From Psettodes erumei (Eukaryota > Chordata > Actinopteri > Pleuronectiformes > Psettodidae), in contig JAFBJZ010000735.1 of NCBI GenBank assembly GCA_016785225.1, positions 70,001 to 134,000 on the forward strand: a DNA stretch of 64,000 bases. Reading direction: 5' to 3'. The notes under the pieces are model-generated. The model searched no databases, was not told the DNA's origin, and was given only the letters and a program-made list of their open reading frames with translations. How positions within the stretch are numbered: position 1 is the stretch's first letter; every line of letters begins with the position of its first letter. Both the position numbers and the translations under genes were made by a program. This document shows, piece by piece, positions 47,667-61,106 of the stretch.

Positions 47667-48082
47667 TGGATGTAATCAGGGTGAAGCTGCACAGCCGCCC
47701 GCCACGCTTCCTGTGACACTGAACAGCTCCTCCAGCAGCATCTGACGATCGCAGGTGAACGCCGACCCGACCACGACCCGGTTCTGAACGTCTTCGGTTT
47801 GTAATAAACGGCGACGCGGCGCCAGAACAGAGCGGGTGATTTTTTTAGAAGAAGCTGCAGCGCGCACGTACGCCGCGAAGCGTGATGAATCGAAACGAAC
47901 GTTTCTATTATTGAAACGTTTAGAAGGCGGCGCCTGGCAGCCTCAGCTCAGGGCCTAAAAATAACATGTGAGACGTCGCTACCTGCGGACGATGCTCGCT
48001 CAAGTGTCCGCACAGCGGCGCGTCCCTCGTCTCCATATGAGGGAACAGACTCCCCTCCTCGTTGTGCGTGTAGCGCAGCGTA

Positions 48083-48115
<33 letters not shown>

Positions 48116-48669
48116 CGGTCGCCATCACTAAGAGCCCGGGCCTTGTCGGCTGCTGTAAACACTGAACCATCTCCAAACATTACCTTATTAAGACACGGGA
48201 CACAGAACAGACACGGTCGCTGCGCTAAAATAAAGACTGGAGAGGGAAGCGGAGGGAAAATGTTTGGAGGAACGTTTGAAGAGCTCCGGTTTTATCTCAC
48301 GGCTCATATTTGGACTCGGGAACGTGAGCCGGACTCCGGGGCGAAGAGACCGGGACCGCTAATCCCCTGGAGTCTTCTGGTGTCGCACAATCTGTTGTGT
48401 CGTGGTCAACGCGCGTCGGCGAGGACGGGCGTGACTCGCGGCCGTCTCGGCCTGCAACGCCGCACTCGTTCTCGCACAAATGTGTCACATCTGCGTGCGA
48501 GGACTCGGCGGTTACTCGCGTATTTGATGTCTTAACACGTGTGGAAAACAGCGGAGCGTGGAAACCTCTGTCTCCCCCCACTGGCGGGGAGAGTAATTAC
48601 ACAAACACTGTCGGGATCCAGCCACAGGGGTTCACTTAGCTAGCTTAGCATTAGCCAAGGAGACCCCCA

Positions 48670-48706
<37 letters not shown>

Positions 48707-48800
48707 TTGCTAACAAGATTTAAGTAAAAACACAACTCTGGGATTTACCTGGTTACGTTTCTCCAGGTAAATGTCAGCGACCTTTCCTGCGTGTCATAAC

Positions 48801-48848
<48 letters not shown>

Positions 48849-49283
48849 CCTGTCTCTCCAGATTATCAGCTGTCAATCAAAACAATAAAATAACTGTAAT
48901 GCTGAAAAGTGACTTTTGGATTCCTAGAAATAAACACTTAAGTTTTTTTTTCCTCATTAAAAAGATTTTCAATTACATCACCCGTCACTTAAAGGCCCAC
49001 AGACCCCATTATATTCCCATTAGTGATTTCTCTGTGTGTGTGTGTGTAACATATTCCTCAGTGGGTTACAAAAAAAAAAAAAAAGGCGTTTGACAATTTT
49101 CATATTTCTTCTAAATTTGGGCTTTTTCTGCATCGGGCAGCTGACTGGACGACAAACTGAAATACCATGTGGAAGCTATTAAACTGCTCCCTCGAAAGAG
49201 AGGGAGGGGGGGAGGAGTGAGGGGGGAGGACGGAGCAGGAAGAGGGTGATTATTTGGAGTAACATTGACTGCTCTCACTCTCC

Positions 49284-49317
<34 letters not shown>

Positions 49318-49980
49318 TTTGGATATCCCCATGAGGACGCTCATTGACACTGCGCTGCCCCGCCCCTCACCGTGGAGGCCTGATGGGGACCACGCTACAT
49401 CTGTAACACATGAACTGACCTCAGGTCAGCGAGTTTACATTGATCATCGCATGTCGGGACAGAAATGATCATTAGATCTGTCAGTCCTGTCATCGAGGCC
49501 GGTCTGTGGTCAGGACCGGGCCTGGCGTTCTGACCCGAACAGGTAGACATTGGGTTTTCCCGAATCCCGTCTTTAAACAGCAGCACGTGGAAAAAAAAAA
49601 TTTTTTTCCCCAAAATGAATAAGACAGGTCCTCCAGACAGATGTTGGCAGAAGTGCGAGGCTTAAATCAGCCGCTCGTTCGCTCTGCCCTACGATTTTAC
49701 TCCGAGCCGAGGGTGAACCCATCACGCGTCACGTTTCGGGGACGATCTTCCACATCGACTCTACGAATCAGGAAATGAAGCCGGCTCGGCGGGAGGACGC
49801 CGACACAAACTCCGGGTCTGATGAAATGAATGAATGAAACGGGATTAGAACGAGAGCGAAAACAGAAGAAACACAGGAGCTGAGGCCCAACGTCACCTGG
49901 GGTTCTTATAGACCTGCTGACAGGGTGATTGGTGGCAGGTGTGGCACCTCAGGTGCTGGTGGCCACGCCCCACACACACA
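46640..49980. other. Gene-poor intergenic region
   Basis: No coding exon was recognised. The sequence contains a T run (about 46791-46808), ATC repeats (about 47006-47036) and CA or TG microsatellites at about 47634-47664, 48083-48112, 48673-48705 and 48805-48845. The first 700 bp may be alternative fbxo38 3' UTR. Confidence 0.45.
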
Positions 49981-49984
49981 CAGA

Positions 49985-50370
49985 TAGTATATTGAAACAT
50001 CTCATTGGGATTAAAGGGACTGCTCTGGGGCTGGTTTAAGTCTTATTTACCCGACGTTACCCAGTTTGTTCATGCTAACAAGGATCCTTCCGTGTACGAA
50101 AAGGTTCGTCATGGAGTCCCACAGGGTTCCGTGCCAGGGCCGATACTTTTCACCCTGTATTTGCTTCCTCTCGGTGATATTATCAGGACGCAGCATATAA
50201 ACCTCCCCTGCTATGCTGATGACACCCAGTTGTATTTATCTATGAAGTCAGATAAAACTAAGGCCTGGATCACCCCTGTTTTTTTTTCTTACTTCAAAAT
50301 TCAGACAAAACTGAAGTTACTGCAGTGTGTACTCAATATTTACGCCCACACAACTACATGTCACTGACTT
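49985..50370 (+). mobile_element. Non-LTR retrotransposon (LINE) reverse-transcriptase fragment
   Basis: An open frame from 50005 encodes part of a LINE reverse transcriptase. It contains the palm motifs HGVPQGSVPGPILFTLYLLP and NLPCYADDTQLYLS, the latter with the YADD catalytic box. The pattern is most like L2 or related Jockey-clade elements of fish. Only about 120 residues are recognisable; the endonuclease domain and the rest of the polymerase are absent, so this is a dead, 5'- and 3'-truncated copy. Flanking target-site duplications were not identified. Confidence 0.85.
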
Positions 50371-51844
50371 TGTGATCTGATTGTGGAGCTGCAAGACGCA
50401 GATCTGACGACTACACAATAATAACAATGGTAGCGGTAGTATTAATAGCACTTACACTTGTCTTTAATTACCATACAAACCAGGACCGGTCCCAATAAGG
50501 TAACAAAACCACACACAAACACACTTTTTTCCCCCCCGTTTTTTCCCTTGCTCTTTCTTCCCTTCTCTCTTTCCCTTTTTCCCTCCTCCCTTCTCTTTTT
50601 TTCTCTGCCGCCCCCCCCCCTCCATCCCCCTTCCTACTCTTTCCCTCCCTCCTCTTCTCTGTTTATCCCCGTGTCTCTCCCGTCCCTCCATCTTTTCCAG
50701 ACAGACTTCACAGGTCACCAGTTGAGGCTTCTCGGTTCCTCGGACATCGGCCAATCCGTCACGTCTGGAGGGGGGGCATTCCCTGGTGTAAGGCCCTCCC
50801 CCCGCCGGTTACCATACAAGGTAACCGAGGAATGCATGGCTTGGCAGTCCAGCTGCTTCATAAGAGAGACACACACACACACAAAGAGCAAAGGGTGTCC
50901 CACACGGACGGGCGACATCGTTTTCGTCCGTCGGCGAAAAAGCGAAAAGCTTGAAAGGACGAGCGAGATGACTTTTTAGCCGCTCCCCCGCCGCGACGCC
51001 GACTCCTCTCGCCCCGGGAACGGCGAGCGAAGCACCTCAGCTGACCTGCAGCACGGGACCCCGTTAAGGTATGACCTCAGCCTTTACTCTTAAAGGAACA
51101 TTGCAGCGTTTTTTTTTTTTTTTTTTAAGGTTTCCGTGTGTTTGAGTTGCCCAAAAAAAAGTAATCAAAAAAAAAATCCAGCGCAGCTTCTCAACACGAT
51201 AATAAAAGTGTCACGGACACGTGGACACGAGCGTCCGGCTTGGTCAAACGCTCGCAGTGCGACCGGCCCAGGTGTGCAGAGCGGCCAATTACAATACAAG
51301 CATGAAATGATGCCGGGCCGCAGCGGCCGATGCCGTCAACATCGGGAACACGCGTTCACGTCGCAGCGCTCGGTCGACAGCGTTTTCAAACGGAACGACG
51401 CGAATTTAACGAAATGATCTCAGCTCGGCTCTTTTCTTTTTTTATAGCGTCGCGATGCGGCAGATATGTTCATCGCCCAAACCGATTTCTAATCCCAGAT
51501 TACCAAAGTTTTCGTTAAATTCATCTGTTCCCAGTTCGCAGGACCCGCGACAGTTATAATAATGATCGCCCGGTGACAGGGAGGGGTCCGATACGGGTCG
51601 CTGCTCCGGTTCTGCTGCACATTAACGACATCTACTCGTTCCCGGGACCAGGAAGTAGTAAAAAAAAAACACACACACGGGGGTTTGTTCGTCGCGCAAA
51701 CATAAAGAAACGTACAAAAATCACTGCACAACAACACACGTGACCACAGGCCTCAGAGCTTCCTCATTCATCAAGAACAAATCTCATGTGAACTTGCACC
51801 CTGGGGTGGGGGTGGGGGGGGGGGGGTGCAAGGGGCAGGGTGGG

Positions 51845-51881
<37 letters not shown>

Positions 51882-52926
51882 GGGGGTGCTCTCCTTAAAT
51901 GGCAAAAACAGAGCAACCAGCTGATGTGAACCCGTCCTGCAGCATGGCCGACACACCAGCGACTGGAAACAAACTGGCAACACATGAGCAACGCACAACA
52001 CACACACACACACACACACACAACACACACTCAACCTGTGTCTGTTCCCTCAGGGCTCTGTGTGCGTGTGAGTGGAGACATGACGGACGACAATCGGCAG
52101 GTGTGCAGGAAACTGACCAGGTAAGAGAGACGCACACACACACACACACACACACACATCTGAGGCCGGTGAAATTGTGTTTGTTGGAAGTCGGAGCGAG
52201 ACGTTTCCAGCTGTGGCGCCTCTGTTAGCTTCTGACGCTACAGTGCCTTCAGTTCGTCGCTGACGTTTGCAGGGTTCGTAAACCACGTGTCGTGTTCTGG
52301 TGGCGACGAGCGGGACGGACATGAGAAAGTGCACGGAGCGAGGGGGGGGGCACGGGGGGGCACGGGGGGGGGGAGGAAATGCTGTATTTATTTACTGAGC
52401 GGTCCAAAGTCTTCAGGGCACTGGGTTAGCAGGACTTTCACATAACCCCCCCCTCACACGCACAGGCACCAGCCCCCCTCTGGGGACCGGAGACTGCGAT
52501 TCCCAGGGTCAGTTTCACATGGGAGAATCGGGGTGGGGGGGGGGGGGTTGGGGGTCACGGGGGGGGGGGGGGGGGGCAGCTCATGACAACACATCCGGGG
52601 CTGATGATGTCAAAGAGTCTCTGATTTCCTCAGGACTGGATTCATGCACTTGAGATGTGTGTGCAAAAAAGTTGTCGTCATCATAAGTGATTCTTCACTA
52701 CACACCCTGGGGGGGGTGTGTGTGTGTGTTCAGGTCCGGTCCGATGCCCAGGTGACTCGTGGGCCCGTCAGCTCAGGTTCTGGGTGTTTGTTCAGGATTT
52801 TCTCATCGTCGTCTGATTTTCCTTAACTGTCCTGTCACCCCCCTCACACCACTTGACCCCCCCAGGCTTCCTTGGTTCTCATCAGGGAGACTCCCTAAGT
52901 TCCCCACAGCAACATAAATTCTTTTC

Positions 52927-52960
<34 letters not shown>

Positions 52961-53205
52961 ACCAGGCTGCTGCTCCAGTCGCTCTGATCAGACAGCATTT
53001 CCATTTTTGGTAGCCGACTCGCAGAGACGCTTTTCCAGCGACTTCTGCACGTTGAGTCCGGTCGGTTCTGTTCGGATCCGCCCGGACCGACAACCGGCGC
53101 CGGAATCGCTGCGCGGCCGACACCGGACTGACTTTGACTTTCCTGTGACTCGGCGCGGAGACTCTGCTTTTCATTGCACACCGTGTGTGCGTGTGTGACT
53201 GCGTG

Positions 53206-53250
<45 letters not shown>

Positions 53251-53386
53251 ATGGAGTGTATTGCACAGAGGGCTTCCTGTGTGTGATTTACAGAGCCGAG
53301 GGGAAAGAGAAAGACGACCATATTAGGCAATGTTTGGCTCAACAGGAGAGATGGCTCTGACTGTTATCACAGCCTGTCTAAACACA

Positions 53387-53513
<127 letters not shown>

Positions 53514-53812
53514 GCGGGGCTGGTCGTCTGTAGACGGACGCAGTGACTCCCTCCATCCTGCATTCCTTCCCTCCCTCTCGCATTCGGTGCAACGCGAGCG
53601 CCCCCCCCCCCTTCTCTGATAACACAACTCTGAGCGACTCTTCACGACAACGCAACACCTGATCTCCGGGACCCACACGGGGAGGAGTGACAGCGCACAA
53701 CACACCGACCGCAGGCAGCATCGCAATCTGGGTCACGGCTGGTTTCGTTTCTTTCTGCGTGAATCCAGATGATGTAAGAACAGGAGCTGCTTCCAGCTGT
53801 GTGTGTGTGTGT

Positions 53813-53843
<31 letters not shown>

Positions 53844-54345
53844 CGTGACGGGCCACTGCAGCGTCTCACACACACACACACACACACTGTCAGTGAACTC
53901 TGTGCAGCTTTGGTAAACACACCCCAGGACACGTTTAACACGCGACGTCAGCGTCGATCCATATTCCTCGCGGTAAAGTCTGGTTCTCACGCCTGGGCCC
54001 GCGGCAGCGGTTCCGCTCCGACATGTTGGATCCACGGTTTCGTTCCCGGGCCCGTCTCCGCTCAGGAGCCCCAGAACAGGACAGGGAGTTAGTAAGGAGA
54101 AATGTGGAGCTTTGTAAATGACAGAAATGATGAACGAGCTTATGAACCGGTTCCGCTCGCTATTCCCACCTGTTTTCTGTCCGGGTGTGAGCGGACCACC
54201 GGTTGCCGGTTCCGAACGCCGGCTCAGAACCAGGACATGAGGTTGATACGGATCTTCACACACACACACATGCTCATTAGGAAACCCTCACCACAACAGC
54301 AAGCCGACAGTTACCCTGACAGCAGGTTACCGAGAGATGCTGCTG

Positions 54346-54346
<1 letters not shown>

Positions 54347-54405
<59 letters not shown>
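54347..54405. repeat. (TG)n microsatellite
   Basis: About 59 bp of TG repeat, with a G-rich tract about 190 bp further right (54597-54655). Confidence 0.95.
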
Positions 54406-54406
<1 letters not shown>

Positions 54407-55483
54407 TGTTTGTGTGCGTTCTGTGTGTGCACGAGCAGGTCTTTCTTCTTAATATGGACTTGCTGAGCCCGGAGCAGAGGGAGACGGACTGAGTGAGATA
54501 AAAGGCGTCCACTCCCTCCGCTGCCTTTTAAGAGAGTCTCTCCTCACTGTGACTAGAAAAGGGAATGTATGTAAGCCAGCTGGAGGTGGAGGGAACGGGG
54601 GGGTGGGGGGGTGGAGTGGAGGGTGGGGGTGGGGGGGGGGGGGGGTGGGGGGTGGCAAGGATGACAGATTATCAGTGGGAGCGATCACCGGCTGAGAGAG
54701 GGAATGTTTATCCAAAGCAGCGATCCCATTTTCCATGATCCCCGAAATGAAAAGCTGGCTCGGGCCTTATATGGGCAGACTGGGAGTTTCCAGCCGAGCG
54801 GAGTCGGAGCATTCCTGGAAAACGCTCTCTCTCTCTCTCTCTCTCTCTGACTCTGACTCTGTCTTTATATGTCTCTCTCCCTCCCTCTCTCTCCCTCTCC
54901 TCCATGTATCCGAACTCAGCTGTCTGAGTGCCGTCCTCCGGGTGCTGATGCTCAGGGGACGTCTCGTGTGAGCGATCAAGCGCTCACTTTGTGGTGACTC
55001 CCCGTCCAACAGTGAATTCACGCAGAGACGCACGTGTCCGGAACCGGTTCCACGGTTCCTCCGGGTCACGGGAGCGAGTTGACGGGCGAACAGGGTTCTT
55101 TAAAAAAAAAAAAAAAAGACACGTCTGTCCACGATGCTGCGGCTTTTCAGAATCTTTGAATATTCCATATTTGACGCGACATGCCGTGTTTTCTCTGAAC
55201 GCTGCAGGGCCCGTTTCACCTCTGAACCCGGATCACCTGCGGTTCCGTACGACCAACCGCGGGAATCCGCCTGCGCTTCAAGCTAGAACCGGGCCCGGCC
55301 CAGCCCGGCTCTGATGACCAGGTTTTCGAGGATGAAGCTTCACATCGTCCATCGGAGAAGACACCCTCGCTGCCTCGCTACGGGTGCGTTTGCTTTATGT
55401 GCTAAAGCGTCCCGGACGGACGGGTACCGTTTTAACGAGGGTCAGCAGAGCTTGGGTCAAGGAGCTCAGAGGGTGAGTATGCG

Positions 55484-55528
<45 letters not shown>

Positions 55529-56071
55529 CTTTGTGTGTGAAAAATGTGAGATGGAGTGTCAGCAGGACAGGAAGTTGGTATTATGTAGGTCTACTGGGGG
55601 TCAAAGTCATTTCCTGTTTACCCCGCCCCAACAAAAACGTTTATGCTTCTTCCCCACACACACACACACACACATTAAGCAGCTGTGAATGAAAAATCAC
55701 CTGCAGCTGTTTTGTTGCTGGAGAATCTAAATTAAAAATAAAAAAAAAAGAAACGTGAGGAAGCGTCCTGCACCGATCAGCTGTGACGTCTGCTGATCTT
55801 GGACATTGCAATGTCCAACCTGCGTCCACCTTCCTCTCCGCCTGCGACGTCCATCGGCGGACACCCCCCACCCCCCCGTCTTCCCTGCGGCCCGTGGTGC
55901 AGTGCTGCATCTCTGGTCAGTTGGTAGTCTGAGATGAAGCACTGTAGCTCAGGACGGAGGACAGGAACGTCCAGCGGCGGGTCTCCGAACACGTGGGGAC
56001 GGGACGGGAGGACGCTCAGAGGCACCATGCTCCTGTCTCCACCCGCAGGAACACAGTGAACAACTGGGTAG

Positions 56072-56109
<38 letters not shown>

Positions 56110-56665
56110 ATGGCAGTTTCCCGTCTCCTCTCTCCCGGGGTCCAGTTTTCCCAGGAATCCCTTGACCTATCAGAAAGGGGGATTCCTGGAAATACTGTTC
56201 TTGGGGGCGGGGCTTATCAGCAGATCCGTGTACTGTACCATGTAAACGTCATGTAATACTGTTCACTATTAAAATAAACATTAAAAAACAAACAAGTATT
56301 TGAATGTTGTTGTTTACTGTTCATGAATAATGATGTTTGGGATTAGAAAAAAAATTTCAAATCACGTTTTTGACATTTTACAGGATTAGATTATATATAA
56401 TATTTTATTTTATATTATATATAAATGTACAATATAGTTTTGTCATCCAACATGTGAACACTTTTAAGTTTAATATATAAAAAATGCAGATAGTGTTAAA
56501 GATTATTGGTAATAATGTGGAAAAATCAAAAACCACGTACCGACCCGTGAAACGTTTGGACCCGAACACGGATTAGTAGGAAAAATAAATTCGGATCCCG
56601 TACAAACCAGGAAAAAGTCATCAGAGTCCAAACGAGTGGAGAAGTTCTGCACGGACCGGGCATGT

Positions 56666-56680
56666 CCACGAGGGGGCGCA
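56666..56680 (+). promoter_or_regulatory. CTCF-like motif
   Basis: CCACGAGGGGGCGCA matches the CTCF core at 13 of 15 positions. It lies in the gene-poor stretch between fbxo38 and csnk1a1 and follows the AT-rich block. Confidence 0.4.
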
Positions 56681-57350
56681 GTTGCGGCGAAGCAGCTGCA
56701 CCACATGAGTGCGGGACTCACCTGGAATCCTGGGGGTCCAATAAGACGTCAGAGACCAACCGCTGCATCCCGAACCGGACCACAGAGTCCACGTCACCAC
56801 CGGAGCTCCCGCTCCTGGGTCCAGCTCACCTCCACCAGGGGGGGATCGGAACCGCGGCTCATCCACGTTACGCATCGGAGCTTCGTCAGCTCACAGGTGT
56901 GTCAGCCCCCATCCGCCCCGCCGATTTCCGGTCCAGGTGTAAAAAAAAGGGGCGTGTCTTCTTCACCGTTTCCACTCCTCGTGCTCACATTTCGGGCACG
57001 TGCTTGTCAAAAAAAGTTCGCGTCTGGACCCAACAACACGTCCGAACTGGTCGCGTGCGTCGAGCGGCGCACCGACGCGCCCTTTCCGCTCTGACGTCAT
57101 TAAAGCCCACCCCTCCCTTCCTCCCTCCCGGGCGCGACGGAGACGTCAACGCACGTTTGTGCAACACTGCAAAAAGGATGTGAATAAGTTTCTGTGCGTA
57201 ATATTAGCGTCACATTATAGATATTAGATTTTTTTTTTTTTTATTAATTAAATGTTTTATATCAGTCACTGGAGTGCGTGTTTATTAACGTCCCCACATG
57301 TTTGCGTGTTGCCGTGTTCATGTGGACAAAGAGCGGCGCCTGGCAGTCGC

Positions 57351-57915
57351 AGTTCTGTCATGTTTTTATTGGTATTTCTGGAGAAGACCATAGGTTTTAC
57401 AACAGATTTAATAATAATTCAGAGCTCTAAAGAAAGAGGGAGAGAGCCAGAGTATCATTCTACCATCGACTGCCTTATATTGTCAACAGGCAAGCTCCTA
57501 ATCACCATGGGAAAACAAAAACAAAAAAAAAAGAAAACAAGAAAAAAAAATTTAGATTTTTTTTTTTTTTAGTAAATAACATCCAGGGTTGCATCATTCA
57601 ATTATTTCAGAAAGAAAAAAAAGGGAGAAGAGTTTGTCAGGTTTACATGTTTTAACATTGGTTGGAAAAAGGAAGGGGGGTGGGGGTGGGGTGGGGGGGT
57701 GCTGAGATGTTTCCACTGGGGGGGGTTGTGGGTGGGTGGGTGAGGGGGGGGCACACAGGGTCAGGTGACTATCTTCTTACAGCGGTTTCCAGAGAAACCT
57801 TACAAAAAGTCAACACAGAGGACGACAGACAGGGGGGGGGGGGGGTGGATGGGTGGGTGAGGACGGGGTGGGGGTGTGTGTCAAGGGCGGGACAGGGGGC
57901 TACAGCCTCCACCTC

Positions 57916-57957
<42 letters not shown>

Positions 57958-58201
57958 TGCATTTTTTTTCTTTTTTTTTCCTGGCGTGGAGAGTTTTATT
58001 ATATACACATATGAATATATAGACAACACAGCTGACGGAGGCGTGTGTAGATCTATACGTTTGCGTTACATAGATGGTTATGATGGAAGGAGAGACACAG
58101 ACTTTCTGTTTGTGGCTTTGTCCAGGAAGTGACGCGTGTTGGTCCTGGTCGCCAACGCTGCCGCGGCCCCCGCCCGCCCGCTCTGCGCAGGGGGGCGCCG
58201 C
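57351..58201 (-). other. csnk1a1 3' untranslated region
   Basis: Sequence downstream of the csnk1a1 stop codon. On the transcript strand it has C-rich runs (complement of G-runs at 57676-57750 and 57831-57880) and a 38-nt U run (complement of the A run at 57917-57954). Minus-strand AATAAA candidates lie at 57995-58000 and 57365-57370; the second would include the C- and U-rich part in the mRNA. Confidence 0.5.
57917..57954. repeat. 38-bp A homopolymer
   Basis: A pure A run on the plus strand, read as U in the csnk1a1 3' UTR if the distal polyadenylation site is used. Confidence 0.95.
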
Positions 58202-59483
58202 TCAGAAACCTGCGGACACACAAAGAGACGCCGGGCGGCGGCGTTAGCACGGCGCACGCACAAAAACAACAACAAAAACAAAAAACGTGGAACGCCGAGG
58301 TTCCGGACGCAGGAAGAGGAAGTGCCAAAAGGTCGAGGAAGTTGTGAAAAAAAAAAAAAAGCGACTACACGGGACAAACTTCATTCCCCGGTGACGCGGC
58401 ACCACCTGACACCACCCGACACCACCGACACCACGTCACCGCAACAACAGTTAGCGTTAGCATTCATGAGTCGACTGGAACCTGGAAAAAAAACAAAACC
58501 ACCAATAACCGTCGATCGATCGATCGCCAATATCTGTAAACAGTGAGAATGAGGAAAGGAAGGTAATGCAGTAATTCATGGTACATGAATGTACAAATAC
58601 ACAAGTTTCTGTACTGTCAATAAAGTTTTGATTGATCTTCGGAAACATTCTGATCATTTGAGACGCTGGATTTCTGGCGATCCGGATCAGGCTCCAGGAA
58701 CGTTGTTGAAATTTCCCACTTTGAGTCCCGTCTCCATGAATCCATAAAAGTTCGAGGCGTCCCAGCGGCGCCGGTCACGTGACGCGCGCCATCTTGACTG
58801 GACGATCCTGGCTGAAATGCACCTTGGGAGTTGTAGTGAAGTTCTTCGCCGTAAACAGAGTTGTATAGTTTGTTACTCACACGTCCGTGACAGATCAACC
58901 AACACTGTTGTGTGTGTGTGTCGTTGTGTTGGGATAACATTTATTTATCTATACTATCCAGTCTGTTTGTAATGAGACACACACTGACATGTTGAACTGG
59001 GTCAAACTGGCCAAACTGGGGTCCAAACCCGGATCCAGAACCCACCAGACGCTGCTGCTGCTGCTCTGAGCGTTTGGACACGAGCGGAGTTGAGCTCGTC
59101 GTTGCCACGGCAGCCAGCTGACGGGTTTGTGTTGTGTGTGTGTGTGTGTGTGTGTGTGTGCATGGAAACAATGGAGGCTGCGCTGTGTGAAAACACCTTC
59201 AGTCCTCAAGGACGCGCCGTCTTCTGCTGCGACGCTGACGAGCAGCTCTCCAGTGTCCAGGCAGAGAAACAAACTAATCTGACATTTCACTCAGATGATT
59301 CTGCTGCGACAGACCTGCCGACCGTTCAATCATCTCGATCGTCATCGATCAGGACGAATCCTAAATCATAATCAATCATCAAACCAGACGTTCGGATTTT
59401 TTTTTGTCTCCCCCTCTGATCCAGGAAATCAAGTGATTACACCCACGCCTCACCCGAAATGAAACTCCACAGCTCCAGCTGAT

Positions 59484-59532
<49 letters not shown>

Positions 59533-61106
59533 TGATGTTCTGGTCCCGGCCCCCGATGGGAACAACGCTCCTCGGGTCGTCAACCCGGCGCGTGAGAGAG
59601 AGAGCGAACGAGTGAGCGAGCGAGCAGGCGTTACGTGAGGAAGGAGCGTTAATGGAGACAGGTGTGTGTGTGTGTGTGTGTGTGTGACGACAGCGTAAAC
59701 AGTGTCACAGTGGAGAGAGAGAGCGCCGTCGTCCAGCCCCGACAAGAGGAACAGAAGAGAACGGCAGCAAAGTTAGTAGTCAAATTCCCCAAGGACGTCT
59801 TTGCTTCTGCAAGACAGACCAATTGTGTCTAAATCTGTCGTTTTGGATTTTCTCTTCGCTTAAGGTGCCTCCTCAGACTTACAGAGCTGTTTGGCAGGAA
59901 TCAGACACTTGTTTTTTTTTGTTTTTTTTTTGGCTTTTCACATCCAATCAGATGTTTTTCTACTCTTTTTCTTAACAAAAAGGGGCACTGGGGTGTGGGT
60001 TAGGGAATAAAACAATAGCTGATACAATCCTGAATGATATATATATATATATATAAATATATACGAGCAATTGGTGTCTGTAAAAACGTCGCTTGGCTGT
60101 TTGCTACTAACCTTTCATGTTAGGCTTGGGTTTGTCAGTTTGCTTGCCTGTGGGGGTTTGTGCCTGCTGGCCCTGGCCCCCGGAGGAGGCCCCCTGCTGG
60201 GCAGCTTTCTGTTTCAGCATGGTCCAGTCGAATGTGTAGTCGTACTGGTGGTTCAGGGTCCTGAAACAAACAGAAACACATCGTCAGCGTATCGTCGAAC
60301 GTCAGAAGAAGGAAAGACAAACGAGGGAGGAGGAGGCGGCGACGGATCGATCGATGCGGGAGTTTGTTTTGTTTTTATAAAGCGAAAGAGAAATGAAAAA
60401 AAAAAAACAGCGACAGGTGTGCGTCCAGGTGCGTTCACCTGAAGAGGATGCGGAACAGCTGGCGCAGGTACATGTAGTCCGGGGCCTCCTCGAAGCGCAG
60501 GCCGCGGCAGTAGTTCAGGTACATGGCAAACTCCGCGGGGAACCCCTGCAAACAGGTATTTGCACAGACTGAGCGGCTGAAGGGGGGGGCGGCGGCGCCG
60601 GTCCCGGTTTCCACGGCGTCCTTACCTTGCACAGAACCTCCACGGGGGTGGACATCTTCTTCTCCGAGATCTTCTCATACTTCTGCTTCTTCGTGGCGGC
60701 CTGGCGAAACGAGAGGAGACGAAACGCGATGACAACGCTGCCACCGTGAGCGGGTCCGACAAAAAAAAAACAAAACACACAACTGTAGTCTGGTACCTTT
60801 AATCCCTGCCACGGCAGACTGGTTCTGTTGAAGTACATCAGCACGTATCCTAGTGACTCCATGTCATCGCGGCGACTGGGGACGACAACGTTATCGGTTG
60901 AGAAGCGGAAACTTTGACACGATGAACTGTAATTTCTATTAAAATAAAGGTAAAAGGTGCTCAGACCTCTGTTCGATGCCCAGGTGTGCGTTGATGGAGG
61001 CGTAGCGCGCCGTGCCGGTCAGGTTCTTGTCTTCTCTGTAGGGGATGTGCTGTCGTGTCCGGTTGTCTCGGTACTTCTTCGCCAGACCAAAGTCGATGAG
61101 GAACAA
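58202..61106 (-). CDS. csnk1a1: Casein kinase 1 alpha, C-terminal half (partial gene)
   Basis: CK1 alpha is a constitutively active serine/threonine kinase that primes beta-catenin for degradation and acts in many other pathways. Six exons follow the optional L exon: 61106-60967, 60875-60797, 60700-60626, 60545-60439, 60260-60112 and 58209-58202, all in phase. They begin at LFLIDFGLAKKYRDNRTRQH, which holds the kinase DFG motif. They continue through the activation and C-lobe sequence [20 protein letters not shown] and SLGYVLMYFNRTSLPWQGLK, and then the family tail to TPTGKQTDKPKPNMKGF. The last exon is 8 nt and supplies the final GF and stop. Together with the L exon this is 642 nt (213 residues). 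The N-terminal lobe and catalytic loop exons are not in the window and must lie beyond 64000. An alternative GC donor after 60148 would remove exactly 12 residues near the C-terminus. Confidence 0.95.

Noticed and set aside
50005..50367. An active LINE or a domesticated reverse transcriptase gene
   Set aside because: Only the palm segment remains, with no start context, endonuclease or downstream domains.
57917..57954. A poly(A) tail marking a processed pseudogene on the plus strand
   Set aside because: There is no polyadenylation signal or coding similarity upstream; the run lies within the csnk1a1 3' UTR on the other strand.
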